Source of the DNA: Bacillota bacterium
GTDB lineage: Bacteria > Bacillota_I > Bacilli_A > ML615J-28 > CAG-698
Length of the DNA stretch: 5,836 bases
Reading direction: 5' to 3'
Assembly: GCA_023410025.1 (NCBI GenBank)
Contig: JAEYQM010000003.1
Location: 1 to 5,836, forward strand
The notes under the pieces were generated by a model. It was not told where the DNA came from and made no database searches. It was given only the letters and a program-made list of their open reading frames with translations. Below are positions 1 to 5,836 of the stretch, in pieces (positions within the stretch are counted from its first letter, which is position 1; every line of letters starts with the position of its first letter). The position numbers and the translations under genes are program-made.

Positions 1-5
1 ATTAT

Positions 6-647
6 TTATTTTTTAGTCCATTTAACTTTTGATTCTTGATGTTTTATCAGTCTTACAATATTTGACTTATGTCTTATTAGAATAATTAAGAATAATATTA
101 ATGTTCCTAATGGAAAGTAGATATTAATTAATTGATCAGAATTAGAAAATCCACCTTTTAAAATTGTCTCTACAATCGAAGCAACCATTATGAAGGATGC
201 TGCAAAAATTGATCCTAAGGAAACATATTTAAAAATTCCTGTAATAATGAAGAATATGATTAAAGCAGAGAAGAAGATGATTGGGGAAAATGCTAAGATT
301 ACTCCACCGCTTGTTGCTACAGCTTTACCACCTTTAAATTTTAAAAATATTGGAAAAGTATGACCTAATACAGCAGCAATACCATATAACATCGGAGATA
401 ATAAACAATATTCACTAGGAAGAATGTTTAAAGTAAATAATGCAACTATGATGAAACCTTTCAATGCATCAAGAATATATGTTAAAACTGCGTAACGATA
501 CCCAAGTACTCTACCAGTATTTGTTGCACCGATATTTTTACTTCCATGTTCTCTAATATCAATACCTTTAGACTTTCCAAACAAAAACCCAAACGGAATA
601 GAACCTAATAAATAAGCAAGAATTAACAACGCAATTTTAATTAACAT
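6..647 (-). CDS. plsY: Acyl-phosphate:glycerol-3-phosphate acyltransferase PlsY
   Basis: This 213-residue integral membrane enzyme transfers an acyl group from acyl-phosphate (made by PlsX) to position 1 of glycerol-3-phosphate, giving lysophosphatidic acid, the first committed step of phospholipid synthesis. The length is normal for the family (about 200-215). Family motifs are all visible: GSIPFG at residues 15-20, the DIREHGSKNIGATN block at 30-43, DALKG at 60-64, the glycine-rich phosphate-binding stretch GHTFPIFLKFKGGKAVAT at 95-112, YVSLGSI at 141-147, and the C-terminal RHKSNIVRL at 192-200. Strongly hydrophobic segments lie near 3-24, 52-76, 83-95, 114-138, 142-163 and 173-191. The ATG at 645-647 is preceded on the minus strand by a purine-rich GGGAAGGT (653-660) and a near-consensus promoter. 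The gene is divergent from parE-parC, as in Bacillus subtilis. It is complete, with a TAA stop at 6-8. Its downstream region is outside the window, so no terminator can be judged. Confidence 0.97.
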   Translation of the reverse strand: MLIKIALLILAYLLGSIPFGFLFGKSKGIDIREHGSKNIGATNTGRVLGYRYAVLTYILDALKGFIIVALFTLNILPSEYCLLSPMLYGIAAVLGHTFPIFLKFKGGKAVATSGGVILAFSPIIFFSALIIFFIITGIFKYVSLGSIFAASFIMVASIVETILKGGFSNSDQLINIYFPLGTLILFLIILIRHKSNIVRLIKHQESKVKWTKK

Positions 648-671
648 ATTATACCTTCCCTTTTCTTAACC

Positions 672-700
672 ATTATAGCCCATAAATTACAATAAATCAA
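672..700 (-). promoter_or_regulatory. Sigma-A-type promoter of plsY
   Basis: Reading the minus strand, there is a -35 box TTGATT (plus positions 695-700), a 17-base spacer, and a perfect -10 box TATAAT (672-677). Transcription would start near position 665, giving a leader of roughly 18 bases that holds little more than the GGGAAGGT ribosome binding site (653-660) before the plsY start codon. The spacing and -10 match are good enough that I regard this as the main plsY promoter. No operator-like palindrome overlaps it. Confidence 0.8.
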
Positions 701-846
701 GCACTAAATAAATGATGTAATTTATGATATATTTTATCAAATTATTATAAAAAATAACTTAAAACTTCAAAATTATTAAAAAATAAGAAAGCAATTAAAT
801 ATATTCATAATAACAAATGACTATATTTAGTTATAAATATTTACTA
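701..846. other. AT-rich spacer between divergent promoters
   Basis: This stretch separates the -35 boxes of the plsY and parE promoters. By hand count only 19 of 146 bases are G or C (about 13%), clearly lower than the flanking genes. It contains many A and T runs, so intrinsic curvature or easy melting is plausible. I find no credible reading frame, tRNA or structured RNA in it. GCAATTAAAT occurs at 791-800 and again at 849-858, where the second copy overlaps the parE -35 box. In such AT-rich sequence a 10-base repeat may be chance. Confidence 0.6.
823..840. repeat. Short perfect inverted repeat upstream of parE -35
   Basis: ATATTTA (823-829) and TAAATAT (834-840) are perfect inverted repeats separated by GTTA. 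The repeat ends 6 bases before the parE -35 box, where an operator or an UP-element-like A/T tract could act. Because it is made only of A and T in a region of about 13% GC, chance is a strong alternative. Confidence 0.3.
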
Positions 847-875
847 TTGCAATTAAATTAAAAATATGCTATAAT
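847..875 (+). promoter_or_regulatory. Extended -10 sigma-A-type promoter of parE-parC
   Basis: The -35 box is TTGCAA (847-852), followed by a 17-base spacer and a perfect TATAAT (870-875). The spacer ends in TGC (867-869), giving the extended -10 TGnTATAAT that favours recognition by the vegetative sigma factor. Transcription would begin near 881-883, leaving a leader of about 34 bases before the parE ATG. A/T tracts directly upstream could act as an UP element. This would drive both parE and parC, since no promoter is evident at their junction. Confidence 0.85.
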
Positions 876-900
876 TAATTATGATTAAATTTATAAAATG

Positions 901-906
901 AAGGGA
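901..906 (+). promoter_or_regulatory. parE ribosome binding site, decides the start codon
   Basis: AAGGGA lies 10 bases before ATG 917. An in-frame TTG at 908 would extend the protein by three residues but is only one base from this Shine-Dalgarno sequence, too close for initiation. The ATG at 917 gives the N-terminus MAATKYTESDIQ, which fits ParE/GyrB proteins, so 917 is the better start. Confidence 0.8.
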
Positions 907-916
907 TTTGATTGGT

Positions 917-2851
917 ATGGCAGCTACTAAGTATACAGAAAGTGATATTCAGGTATTACAGGGACTTGAAGCAGTTCGAAAAAGACCAGGTATGTACATT
1001 GGCTCAAGTGATTCAAGAGGTCTACATCATTTAATTTGGGAAATTGTTGACAATGCAATTGATGAGGTTCTTGCTGGGGAAGCCAATTACATTAAGGTAA
1101 TAATCCACAAAGGAAACTCCATTGAAGTAATTGACAACGGTCGTGGTATTCCAATTGGAATGCATAAAACTGGTATACCTACTCCACAAGTCGTTTATTG
1201 TACATTACACGCTGGAGGTAAATTTGATGGTTCTGGTGGATATAAAGTTTCTGGTGGTCTACATGGTGTAGGTTCAAGTGTTGTAAATGCCCTAAGTGAG
1301 TGGGTTGAACTTACAATTCATCGTGATAAAAAGATCTATAATCAAAGATTTGAAAATGGTGGATCGGTTATTAAAAAACCAAAAATTATTGGTGAAACTA
1401 AAAAAACTGGTACAACAGTTCACTTTAAGCCAGACCCTTCAATCTTTTCAACAACCCTAATTGATTATAAATTATGTGTTGCAAGACTTAAGGAATCAGC
1501 TTATTTAATAAAAGGTTTAAAAATTGATTTAATTGACGAAAGAACTGATCAACAAACAACTTTCCATTATGAAAATGGTATCGTTGAATACGTAGAAAGT
1601 TTAAATGTTGGTAAGGATGTAATTCATACACCTGCTTATATTGAAGGATTAAACTCGGAAATACAAGTTGAAGCAGCAATTCAATTCACAGCCAAAAGCT
1701 ATACTGAAAATACATTATCATTTGTAAATAATATTCGTACAAGAGATGGTGGTACTCATGAAATAGGTTTTAAGGTCGGTATCACTAGAGCTATAAATGA
1801 TTATGCGCGAAAAAAGGGTTTATTAAAAGAAAAAGATCCTAATTTGGAAGGTATTGATATTAGGGAAGGAATGACAGCTGTTATTTCTATTAGGGTCCCT
1901 GAAAATATACTTCAATTTGAAGGACAAACAAAAAATAAATTAGGTACAGCTGAAGCTAAAAATGCAGTAGAAGCAGTTATATTTGAAAAATTTGGTTTTT
2001 ATCTTGCTGAAAAGGGTGAAATTGCTAATATTATTGTTCAAAATGCAATCAAAGCAGCAAAGGTACGTGAAGCAGCAAGACTTGCTCGTGATAATGCGAG
2101 AATGATAAAGGAAAAGGTTACAAAACCTGCAAATCTTGCCGGTAAATTATCACCTGCTCAAGAAAAAAATCCTGAAAAAAATGAATTATTTATCGTCGAA
2201 GGAGATTCTGCTGGAGGTAGTGCTAAACAAGGTAGAGACAGACGTTTCCAAGCCATCTTACCTTTAAGGGGTAAAGTAATAAATGCTGAAAAGACAAAGA
2301 CTGATGAATTATTAAAAAATGAAGAAATCATGTCAATGATCTATTCGATTGGTGCTGGATTTGGTAAAGATTTTAATTCATCAAAATCAAATTATAATAA
2401 AATTATTATTATGACTGATGCCGATACTGATGGAGCTCATATCCAAGTTTTATTACTTACTTTCTTCTTTAGATATATGAAAGAACTAATTGAAGCTGGA
2501 AAAGTTTATATTGCTTTACCACCATTATATAAACTAAATTTAAAGAGTTCCGTTGAATATGCATGGACTGATGAAGATTTAAAAGAAAAAACAGAAAAGA
2601 ATAAAGTTATTTCAATCCAAAGATTTAAAGGTTTAGGAGAAATGAATGCTAGTCAATTATGGGAAACAACAATGAATCCAGAAACTAGAACTTTAATAAG
2701 AGTTAATATTGAAGATTTCTCTGATGCTGATAATAAAATATCTATTTTAATGGGTGATGATGTTGACCCAAGACGTAGTTGGATTGAAAACAATGTATCA
2801 TTTGATAATGATGACAATTTCTCGCTTGAGGAGGTAGTTTTCGATGAGTAG
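917..2851 (+). CDS. parE: DNA topoisomerase IV subunit B (ParE)
   Basis: This 644-residue ATPase subunit of topoisomerase IV pairs with ParC as a ParC2ParE2 complex that decatenates and relaxes chromosomes. The GHKL ATPase domain comes first: catalytic-base Glu42 in EIVDNAIDE (42-50), DNGRGIP (73-79), and the ATP lid GGLHGVG (113-119). The transducer follows, with its ATP-contacting QTK at 337-339. The TOPRIM domain has EGDSAGG (428-434), PLRGKVINAEK (449-459) and the metal-binding DADTD (501-505). The tail contains QRFKGLGEMN (568-577). HIQ (508-510) and ALPPLYK (533-539) are the ParE versions of positions where GyrB usually has HIR and AQPPLYK. This, together with the parC partner, favours ParE over GyrB. 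Length is normal. The stop codon TAG overlaps the start of parC by 8 bases, suggesting translational coupling. An alternative TTG start at 908 is rejected on ribosome-binding-site spacing. Confidence 0.96.
   Translation: MAATKYTESDIQVLQGLEAVRKRPGMYIGSSDSRGLHHLIWEIVDNAIDEVLAGEANYIKVIIHKGNSIEVIDNGRGIPIGMHKTGIPTPQVVYCTLHAGGKFDGSGGYKVSGGLHGVGSSVVNALSEWVELTIHRDKKIYNQRFENGGSVIKKPKIIGETKKTGTTVHFKPDPSIFSTTLIDYKLCVARLKESAYLIKGLKIDLIDERTDQQTTFHYENGIVEYVESLNVGKDVIHTPAYIEGLNSEIQVEAAIQFTAKSYTENTLSFVNNIRTRDGGTHEIGFKVGITRAINDYARKKGLLKEKDPNLEGIDIREGMTAVISIRVPENILQFEGQTKNKLGTAEAKNAVEAVIFEKFGFYLAEKGEIANIIVQNAIKAAKVREAARLARDNARMIKEKVTKPANLAGKLSPAQEKNPEKNELFIVEGDSAGGSAKQGRDRRFQAILPLRGKVINAEKTKTDELLKNEEIMSMIYSIGAGFGKDFNSSKSNYNKIIIMTDADTDGAHIQVLLLTFFFRYMKELIEAGKVYIALPPLYKLNLKSSVEYAWTDEDLKEKTEKNKVISIQRFKGLGEMNASQLWETTMNPETRTLIRVNIEDFSDADNKISILMGDDVDPRRSWIENNVSFDNDDNFSLEEVVFDE
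2828..2834 (+). promoter_or_regulatory. Strong ribosome binding site of parC inside parE
   Basis: GAGGAGG within the last codons of parE is the strongest Shine-Dalgarno match in the window, 9 bases before the parC ATG at 2844. It fixes the parC start. With the 8-base gene overlap it should support efficient re-initiation and balanced ParE:ParC synthesis. Confidence 0.9.
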
Positions 2852-5312
2852 TCCAAGAAAGAAAAAAGATGTAATAGAAAAAATCAATGATTTTGTTTCA
2901 GAAAGAATACTAGATGATAATCTTGAAAACATCGTGGGTGAGAGATTTGGGCGTTATTCAAAATATATAATTCAAGATCGGGCATTACCTGATGCAAGGG
3001 ATGGATTAAAACCAGTTCAAAGAAGAATTCTATTTGCAATGTATAAACTAGGAATGTTTTCTAATAAACCTTATAAAAAATCCGCAAGGATTGTTGGTGA
3101 GGTAATTGGTAAATATCATCCTCATGGAGATACATCAGTTTATGATGCTATGGTTAGATTATCTCAAGACTTTAAAATGTTATTACCCTTAATTGATATG
3201 CATGGTAATAATGGATCAATGGACGGAGATCCTGCTGCAGCAATGCGTTATACAGAAGCGAGATTAAGTAAATATGCTGAATATTTACTTCAAGATATTA
3301 ATAAAAAAACAGTTGGATTTATTCCTAACTTTGATGATGAAGAATTAGAACCAACTGTTTTACCTGCAAAATTTCCAAACCTTTTAGTAAATGGAGCAAC
3401 CGGAATATCTGCAGGATATGCAACTGAAATCCCTCCTCATAATATTGATGAGATAATATCAGCAGTAATTTATCGTATTGAAAATCCAGATTGCAAATTA
3501 GATAGTATAATGAGAATTATAAAAGGACCAGATTTTCCAACTGGGGGAATTGTTCAAGGAATTGATGGCATTAAAGAAGCATATGCCACAGGCAAAGGTA
3601 AAATTGTTTTAAAATCAAAAACAGAGATTGTAGAAAAGGGGAAAATAAATCAATTAGTAATTACAGAAATCCCTTATGAAGTAAATAAAGCTGTTTTAGT
3701 TAAGAAAATGAGTGAAACCTATGTTGCCAAGAATATTGATGGGATTATTGAAATTAGGGATGAAAGCGATCGTGAAGGTGTAAGAATTGTAGTAGATATT
3801 AAAAAGGATGCAAATCCTGAATATATTAGAGACTTTTTCTTTAAATCAACTGATCTACAAATCAATTATTCATTTAATATGATTGCAATTCACGATAAAC
3901 GTCCTGTACAAATGGGTATTATCCCATTACTTGATGGTTATATCGTTCACCAAAAAGAAATCATTACAAATAGAAGTAATTATGAACTTAAAGCCGCTAA
4001 AAAACGCCATCATATTGTTGAAGGGTTAATTTCTATGACATCTATTTTAGATGCTGTTATTAAAACAATTAGAAATTCTCAAAACAAAAAAGATGCAAAA
4101 GATAACTTGATTTCCAATTATCAATTTACTGAAGAACAAGCTGAAGCAATTGTAATGTTACAATTATACAGATTAACTAATACAGATATTGTTGCTTTAG
4201 AAAATGAAAAAGCCCAACTTGAAGGTTTAGTTAAACATTTAGAAAATGTTTTAAGTAATGAAGATGTATTGTATGATGTGATTATCAATGAATTAAAAGA
4301 TACACTTACTAATCTATCTACTCCACGTAGAACAGTAATTGAAGACAGAGTAGAAGAATTAACTGTTGAAGTTAAAAAACTAATTCCTAAGGAAGATACA
4401 TTTGTAATTGTAACTCATACAGGATATATTAAACGATTAACTCCTAAGAACTTTAAAGTTGAAGAAGAAACAAAACTCAAAGAAGGCGATATCGTATCTA
4501 ATGTGTTTAGTGCAACTACTCTTGATACATTATTAATGTTTACAAATTTAGGAAATTATGTATTCTTACCAATTCAGAACATTCCGGAAGTAAAACATAA
4601 AGATTTTGGTTACCATGTAAGTACTTTAGTTAATATTGAAGCCAACGAAAAAATTATCTTCTCGGTATCAATCAGTGATTTTGATCAATTAAAATACTTA
4701 CTATTTACAACAAAGAATGGTTTGATTAAGAGAACACCAATCAGTGATATGAAGGCAACAAGATACTCTAATGCTTTAAAAGCCACAAAAATTAGAGAAG
4801 AAGATGAATTAGTAAGTGTTGATATAACTAACGATCCAAATTCTGAAGTAGTAGTATGTACTAAACAAGGATTTATCAATCGTTATAATAGTAATGAAAT
4901 AAGTATTATGGCTCCAGCATCATTTGGTGTTAAAGCTATGGAACTGAAGAATCGTCCAAATGAAGGAATTGTATCAGGTAGATTTTTATCTGAACATGAT
5001 ATGATTATATTACTTACTGACAATAATTCTATTAAAAAATTAAAACCAAGTGAAATTATTCTTGGTAAGAAAAATAATGTTGGAAAGCAATATATCCAAA
5101 TGCTTAAGACTGTATCAAACAATGTGATTGACGTTGGGATTGTTAAGAAGGTAAATGCCAATGATAATTTAGAAGCATTTGTTGTTGGAAATAAAGGTTA
5201 TGTTAAGGTTGATTTTGCAACTCTAAAATCAGCAACTGCAAATACTGGTAAAAAAATTAATGTAGAGGGTGTTGGTACACCTAATAAATTAGTTATTACC
5301 GAAAAAGAGTAA
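2844..5312 (+). CDS. parC: DNA topoisomerase IV subunit A (ParC)
   Basis: This 822-residue DNA-cleaving subunit of topoisomerase IV starts with a lysine-rich extension (residues 1-17). The winged-helix/tower core follows: RFGRYSKYIIQDRALPDARD (34-53), the quinolone-site loop HPHGDTSVYDAMV (92-104), and catalytic Tyr136 in RYTEARL (135-141). GISAGYATEIPPHN (187-200) is the ParC form of a block that reads GIAVGMATNIPPHN in GyrA, and Ile188 sits at the DNA-bending isoleucine position. QAEAIVMLQLYRLTNTDI (432-449) marks the coiled-coil arm. The C-terminal beta-pinwheel shows about six repeats starting near 523, 566, 621, 672, 724 and 781. It has no GyrA box (QRRGGKG), which excludes gyrase A. The TAA stop is at 5310-5312. 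Against Staphylococcus ParC as I recall it, the catalytic Tyr is about 17 residues later, because of the N-terminal extension. The position equivalent to quinolone-site Ser80 is Thr97, and that of Glu84 is Asp101. Confidence 0.96.
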   Translation: MSSPRKKKDVIEKINDFVSERILDDNLENIVGERFGRYSKYIIQDRALPDARDGLKPVQRRILFAMYKLGMFSNKPYKKSARIVGEVIGKYHPHGDTSVYDAMVRLSQDFKMLLPLIDMHGNNGSMDGDPAAAMRYTEARLSKYAEYLLQDINKKTVGFIPNFDDEELEPTVLPAKFPNLLVNGATGISAGYATEIPPHNIDEIISAVIYRIENPDCKLDSIMRIIKGPDFPTGGIVQGIDGIKEAYATGKGKIVLKSKTEIVEKGKINQLVITEIPYEVNKAVLVKKMSETYVAKNIDGIIEIRDESDREGVRIVVDIKKDANPEYIRDFFFKSTDLQINYSFNMIAIHDKRPVQMGIIPLLDGYIVHQKEIITNRSNYELKAAKKRHHIVEGLISMTSILDAVIKTIRNSQNKKDAKDNLISNYQFTEEQAEAIVMLQLYRLTNTDIVALENEKAQLEGLVKHLENVLSNEDVLYDVIINELKDTLTNLSTPRRTVIEDRVEELTVEVKKLIPKEDTFVIVTHTGYIKRLTPKNFKVEEETKLKEGDIVSNVFSATTLDTLLMFTNLGNYVFLPIQNIPEVKHKDFGYHVSTLVNIEANEKIIFSVSISDFDQLKYLLFTTKNGLIKRTPISDMKATRYSNALKATKIREEDELVSVDITNDPNSEVVVCTKQGFINRYNSNEISIMAPASFGVKAMELKNRPNEGIVSGRFLSEHDMIILLTDNNSIKKLKPSEIILGKKNNVGKQYIQMLKTVSNNVIDVGIVKKVNANDNLEAFVVGNKGYVKVDFATLKSATANTGKKINVEGVGTPNKLVITEKE

Positions 5313-5328
5313 TTTTTAATCAAAATAA

Positions 5329-5394
5329 GCCTTCTGTGAGAAGATTAATTAAATTTAAGTGGGTATTTATCCATTAATTTTCTCACAGATGGGC
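5329..5394 (+). terminator. Long hairpin after parC, possible terminator or leader
   Basis: Positions 5333-5349 (TCTGTGAGAAGATTAAT) pair with 5373-5389 (ATTAATTTTCTCACAGA) over 17 base pairs, 16 Watson-Crick plus one G-U (5343/5379). With T5390 bulged, GCCT (5329-5332) pairs with GGGC (5391-5394), giving 21 pairs. Inside the loop GGGT (5361-5364) can pair with ATCC (5369-5372), leaving a lopsided bulge at 5350-5360. It begins 16 bases after the parC stop, as terminators do. However, the plus strand continues ATTTAAATAGG, a poor U-tract. On the minus strand the hairpin would be followed by TTATTTTGATT, which is more T-rich, yet no minus-strand gene ends here. It could instead be a bidirectional terminator, an attenuator or mRNA-stability element in the leader of the next gene, or a dispersed repeat. 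The inverted repeat is clear from the sequence; its function is inferred. Confidence 0.55.
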
Positions 5395-5402
5395 ATTTAA
5401 AT

Positions 5403-5408
5403 AGGAAG
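5403..5408 (+). promoter_or_regulatory. Ribosome binding site of the Fic-like gene
   Basis: AGGAAG within a purine-rich run (5403-5411) precedes ATG 5419 by 10 bases. It begins only 8 bases after the foot of the long hairpin, so folding of that hairpin could affect ribosome access. I found no convincing promoter between parC and this gene; it may be read through from parC or use a promoter I cannot recognise. Confidence 0.65.
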
Positions 5409-5418
5409 AGAGATAAAA

Positions 5419-5836
5419 ATGAGTTGTATATTAAACTTAAATAGATTTTTAATTCCAAATGATGTTATTGCTGGTCTAATGTCAATTTATAAGTTTGTCG
5501 GTAAAAACGAAGTATATGAAAACAAAGTAGGACATGATTTGGATAGAATTATTAATCAGACAATTGAAAGGGATTCATATTTTCTTGCAAAAATAATTGA
5601 ACTTGAAATTTCAGATTCAAGAATGCGATTAATTATTACTAAAGATTCATCACCCAGAAATAAAGATGAATCAACTCTTTATGGAATAAAGGAACTACTT
5701 AAAACCTTTCATTTGAATCATAATTCAATAGGTACTCAAAGTAATGATTTACTTAACATGGTAAACTATATTCATCAAAATCAAACCATAAAATATGATT
5801 ATGATGAAATTGATAAAAGAGCTATTCTAAAAAGCC
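5419..5836 (+). CDS. Partial gene: Fic-family-like N-terminal region
   Basis: An open frame of 139 codons runs off the window, starting at ATG with a good ribosome binding site. The visible part is helical-looking, soluble and without a signal peptide or membrane segment. From memory it aligns, without gaps, to the N-terminal region of a common bacterial Fic family of about 330-350 residues: LMSIYKFVGKNEVY (20-33) matches the LLSKIYEYKGKQELY type, and DSRMRL (66-71) followed by SSPRNKDE (77-84), Gly89 and ELL (92-94) matches the TR(I/L)KQL...TTP(K/R)NRDEE..GYRDVL type. Typical Fic proteins transfer AMP or related groups onto target proteins. Here the expected inhibitory motif SxxxEG falls on Leu56...Ile60-Glu61 and is not conserved. 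The catalytic HPFx(D/E)GNGR motif would lie beyond the window, so activity cannot be judged. That a gene is present is well supported; the family call is a recognition without a search and only moderately certain. Confidence 0.6.
   Translation, partial: MSCILNLNRFLIPNDVIAGLMSIYKFVGKNEVYENKVGHDLDRIINQTIERDSYFLAKIIELEISDSRMRLIITKDSSPRNKDESTLYGIKELLKTFHLNHNSIGTQSNDLLNMVNYIHQNQTIKYDYDEIDKRAILKS

Noticed and set aside
720..770. TTTTAT / ATAAAA and similar short inverted repeats as a plsY or parE operator.
   Set aside because: They are very short and purely A/T within a 13% GC region, where such matches are expected by chance.
898..930. ATG at 898 opening a ten-codon frame overlapping the parE start, as a possible leader peptide.
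   Set aside because: It has no ribosome binding site of its own, lies over the parE Shine-Dalgarno sequence, and is easily explained by chance.
1488..1679. Minus-strand open frame of about 63 codons inside parE.
   Set aside because: It is antisense to a well-conserved parE coding segment, has low-complexity hydrophobic/Gln/Leu composition and no recognisable family.
4685..5161. Two minus-strand open frames opposite the ParC C-terminal domain.
   Set aside because: They are shadows of the beta-pinwheel coding sequence; their hydrophobic composition is what reverse-strand reading of AT-rich genes gives, and no ribosome binding site or family match is evident.
917..5312. The gene pair being gyrB-gyrA rather than parE-parC.
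   Set aside because: ParE-type HIQ and ALPPLYK, ParC-type GISAGYATEIPPHN, no GyrA box in the C-terminal domain, and the neighbouring divergent plsY all favour topoisomerase IV.
1..5836. CRISPR array, tRNA, rRNA or insertion-sequence ends.
   Set aside because: I found no regularly spaced repeats, cloverleaf-like segments, transposase sequence or terminal inverted repeats with target duplications; the single long inverted repeat at 5329-5394 encloses no gene.

Overview
The window looks like chromosomal DNA from a low-GC Firmicutes/Tenericutes-type bacterium. By eye the genes are about 30% GC. Every tryptophan I can read (five in ParE, one in PlsY) is TGG, and no TGA is read through in frame, so the standard bacterial code applies. 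This argues against the UGA=Trp mollicutes (Mycoplasma, Spiroplasma) and is compatible with Acholeplasma, Haloplasma, Izemoplasma or Erysipelotrichia-like relatives or other AT-rich Bacilli. I cannot name the species.

Layout. A complete plsY gene (membrane acyl-phosphate:glycerol-3-phosphate acyltransferase) lies on the minus strand at 6-647. A divergent, very AT-rich intergenic region (648-916) carries one near-consensus sigma-A-type promoter facing each way. On the plus strand follow parE (917-2851) and parC (2844-5312), the two subunits of topoisomerase IV, overlapping by 8 bases and presumably co-transcribed. The divergent plsY / parE-parC arrangement is the one known from Bacillus subtilis, so this is an ordinary conserved core neighbourhood. 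After parC comes a 106-base gap almost filled by a strong, long hairpin (5329-5394). The start of another plus-strand gene (5419 to the window end) encodes what looks like the N-terminal helical region of a Fic-family protein.

How the genes work. PlsY begins phosphatidic acid synthesis at the membrane. ParE (ATPase/TOPRIM) and ParC (DNA cleavage/wrapping) assemble as ParC2ParE2 and decatenate daughter chromosomes. The link between them is probably only neighbourhood conservation.

The parts worth a second look are at the right edge: the long hairpin that ends just before the ribosome binding site of the last gene, and the last gene itself. That protein aligns without gaps to my recollection of a common Fic family but appears to lack the family's inhibitory Ser...Glu-Gly motif. 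Its catalytic motif would lie beyond the window. I see no clear sign of a wholly new system in the remainder.
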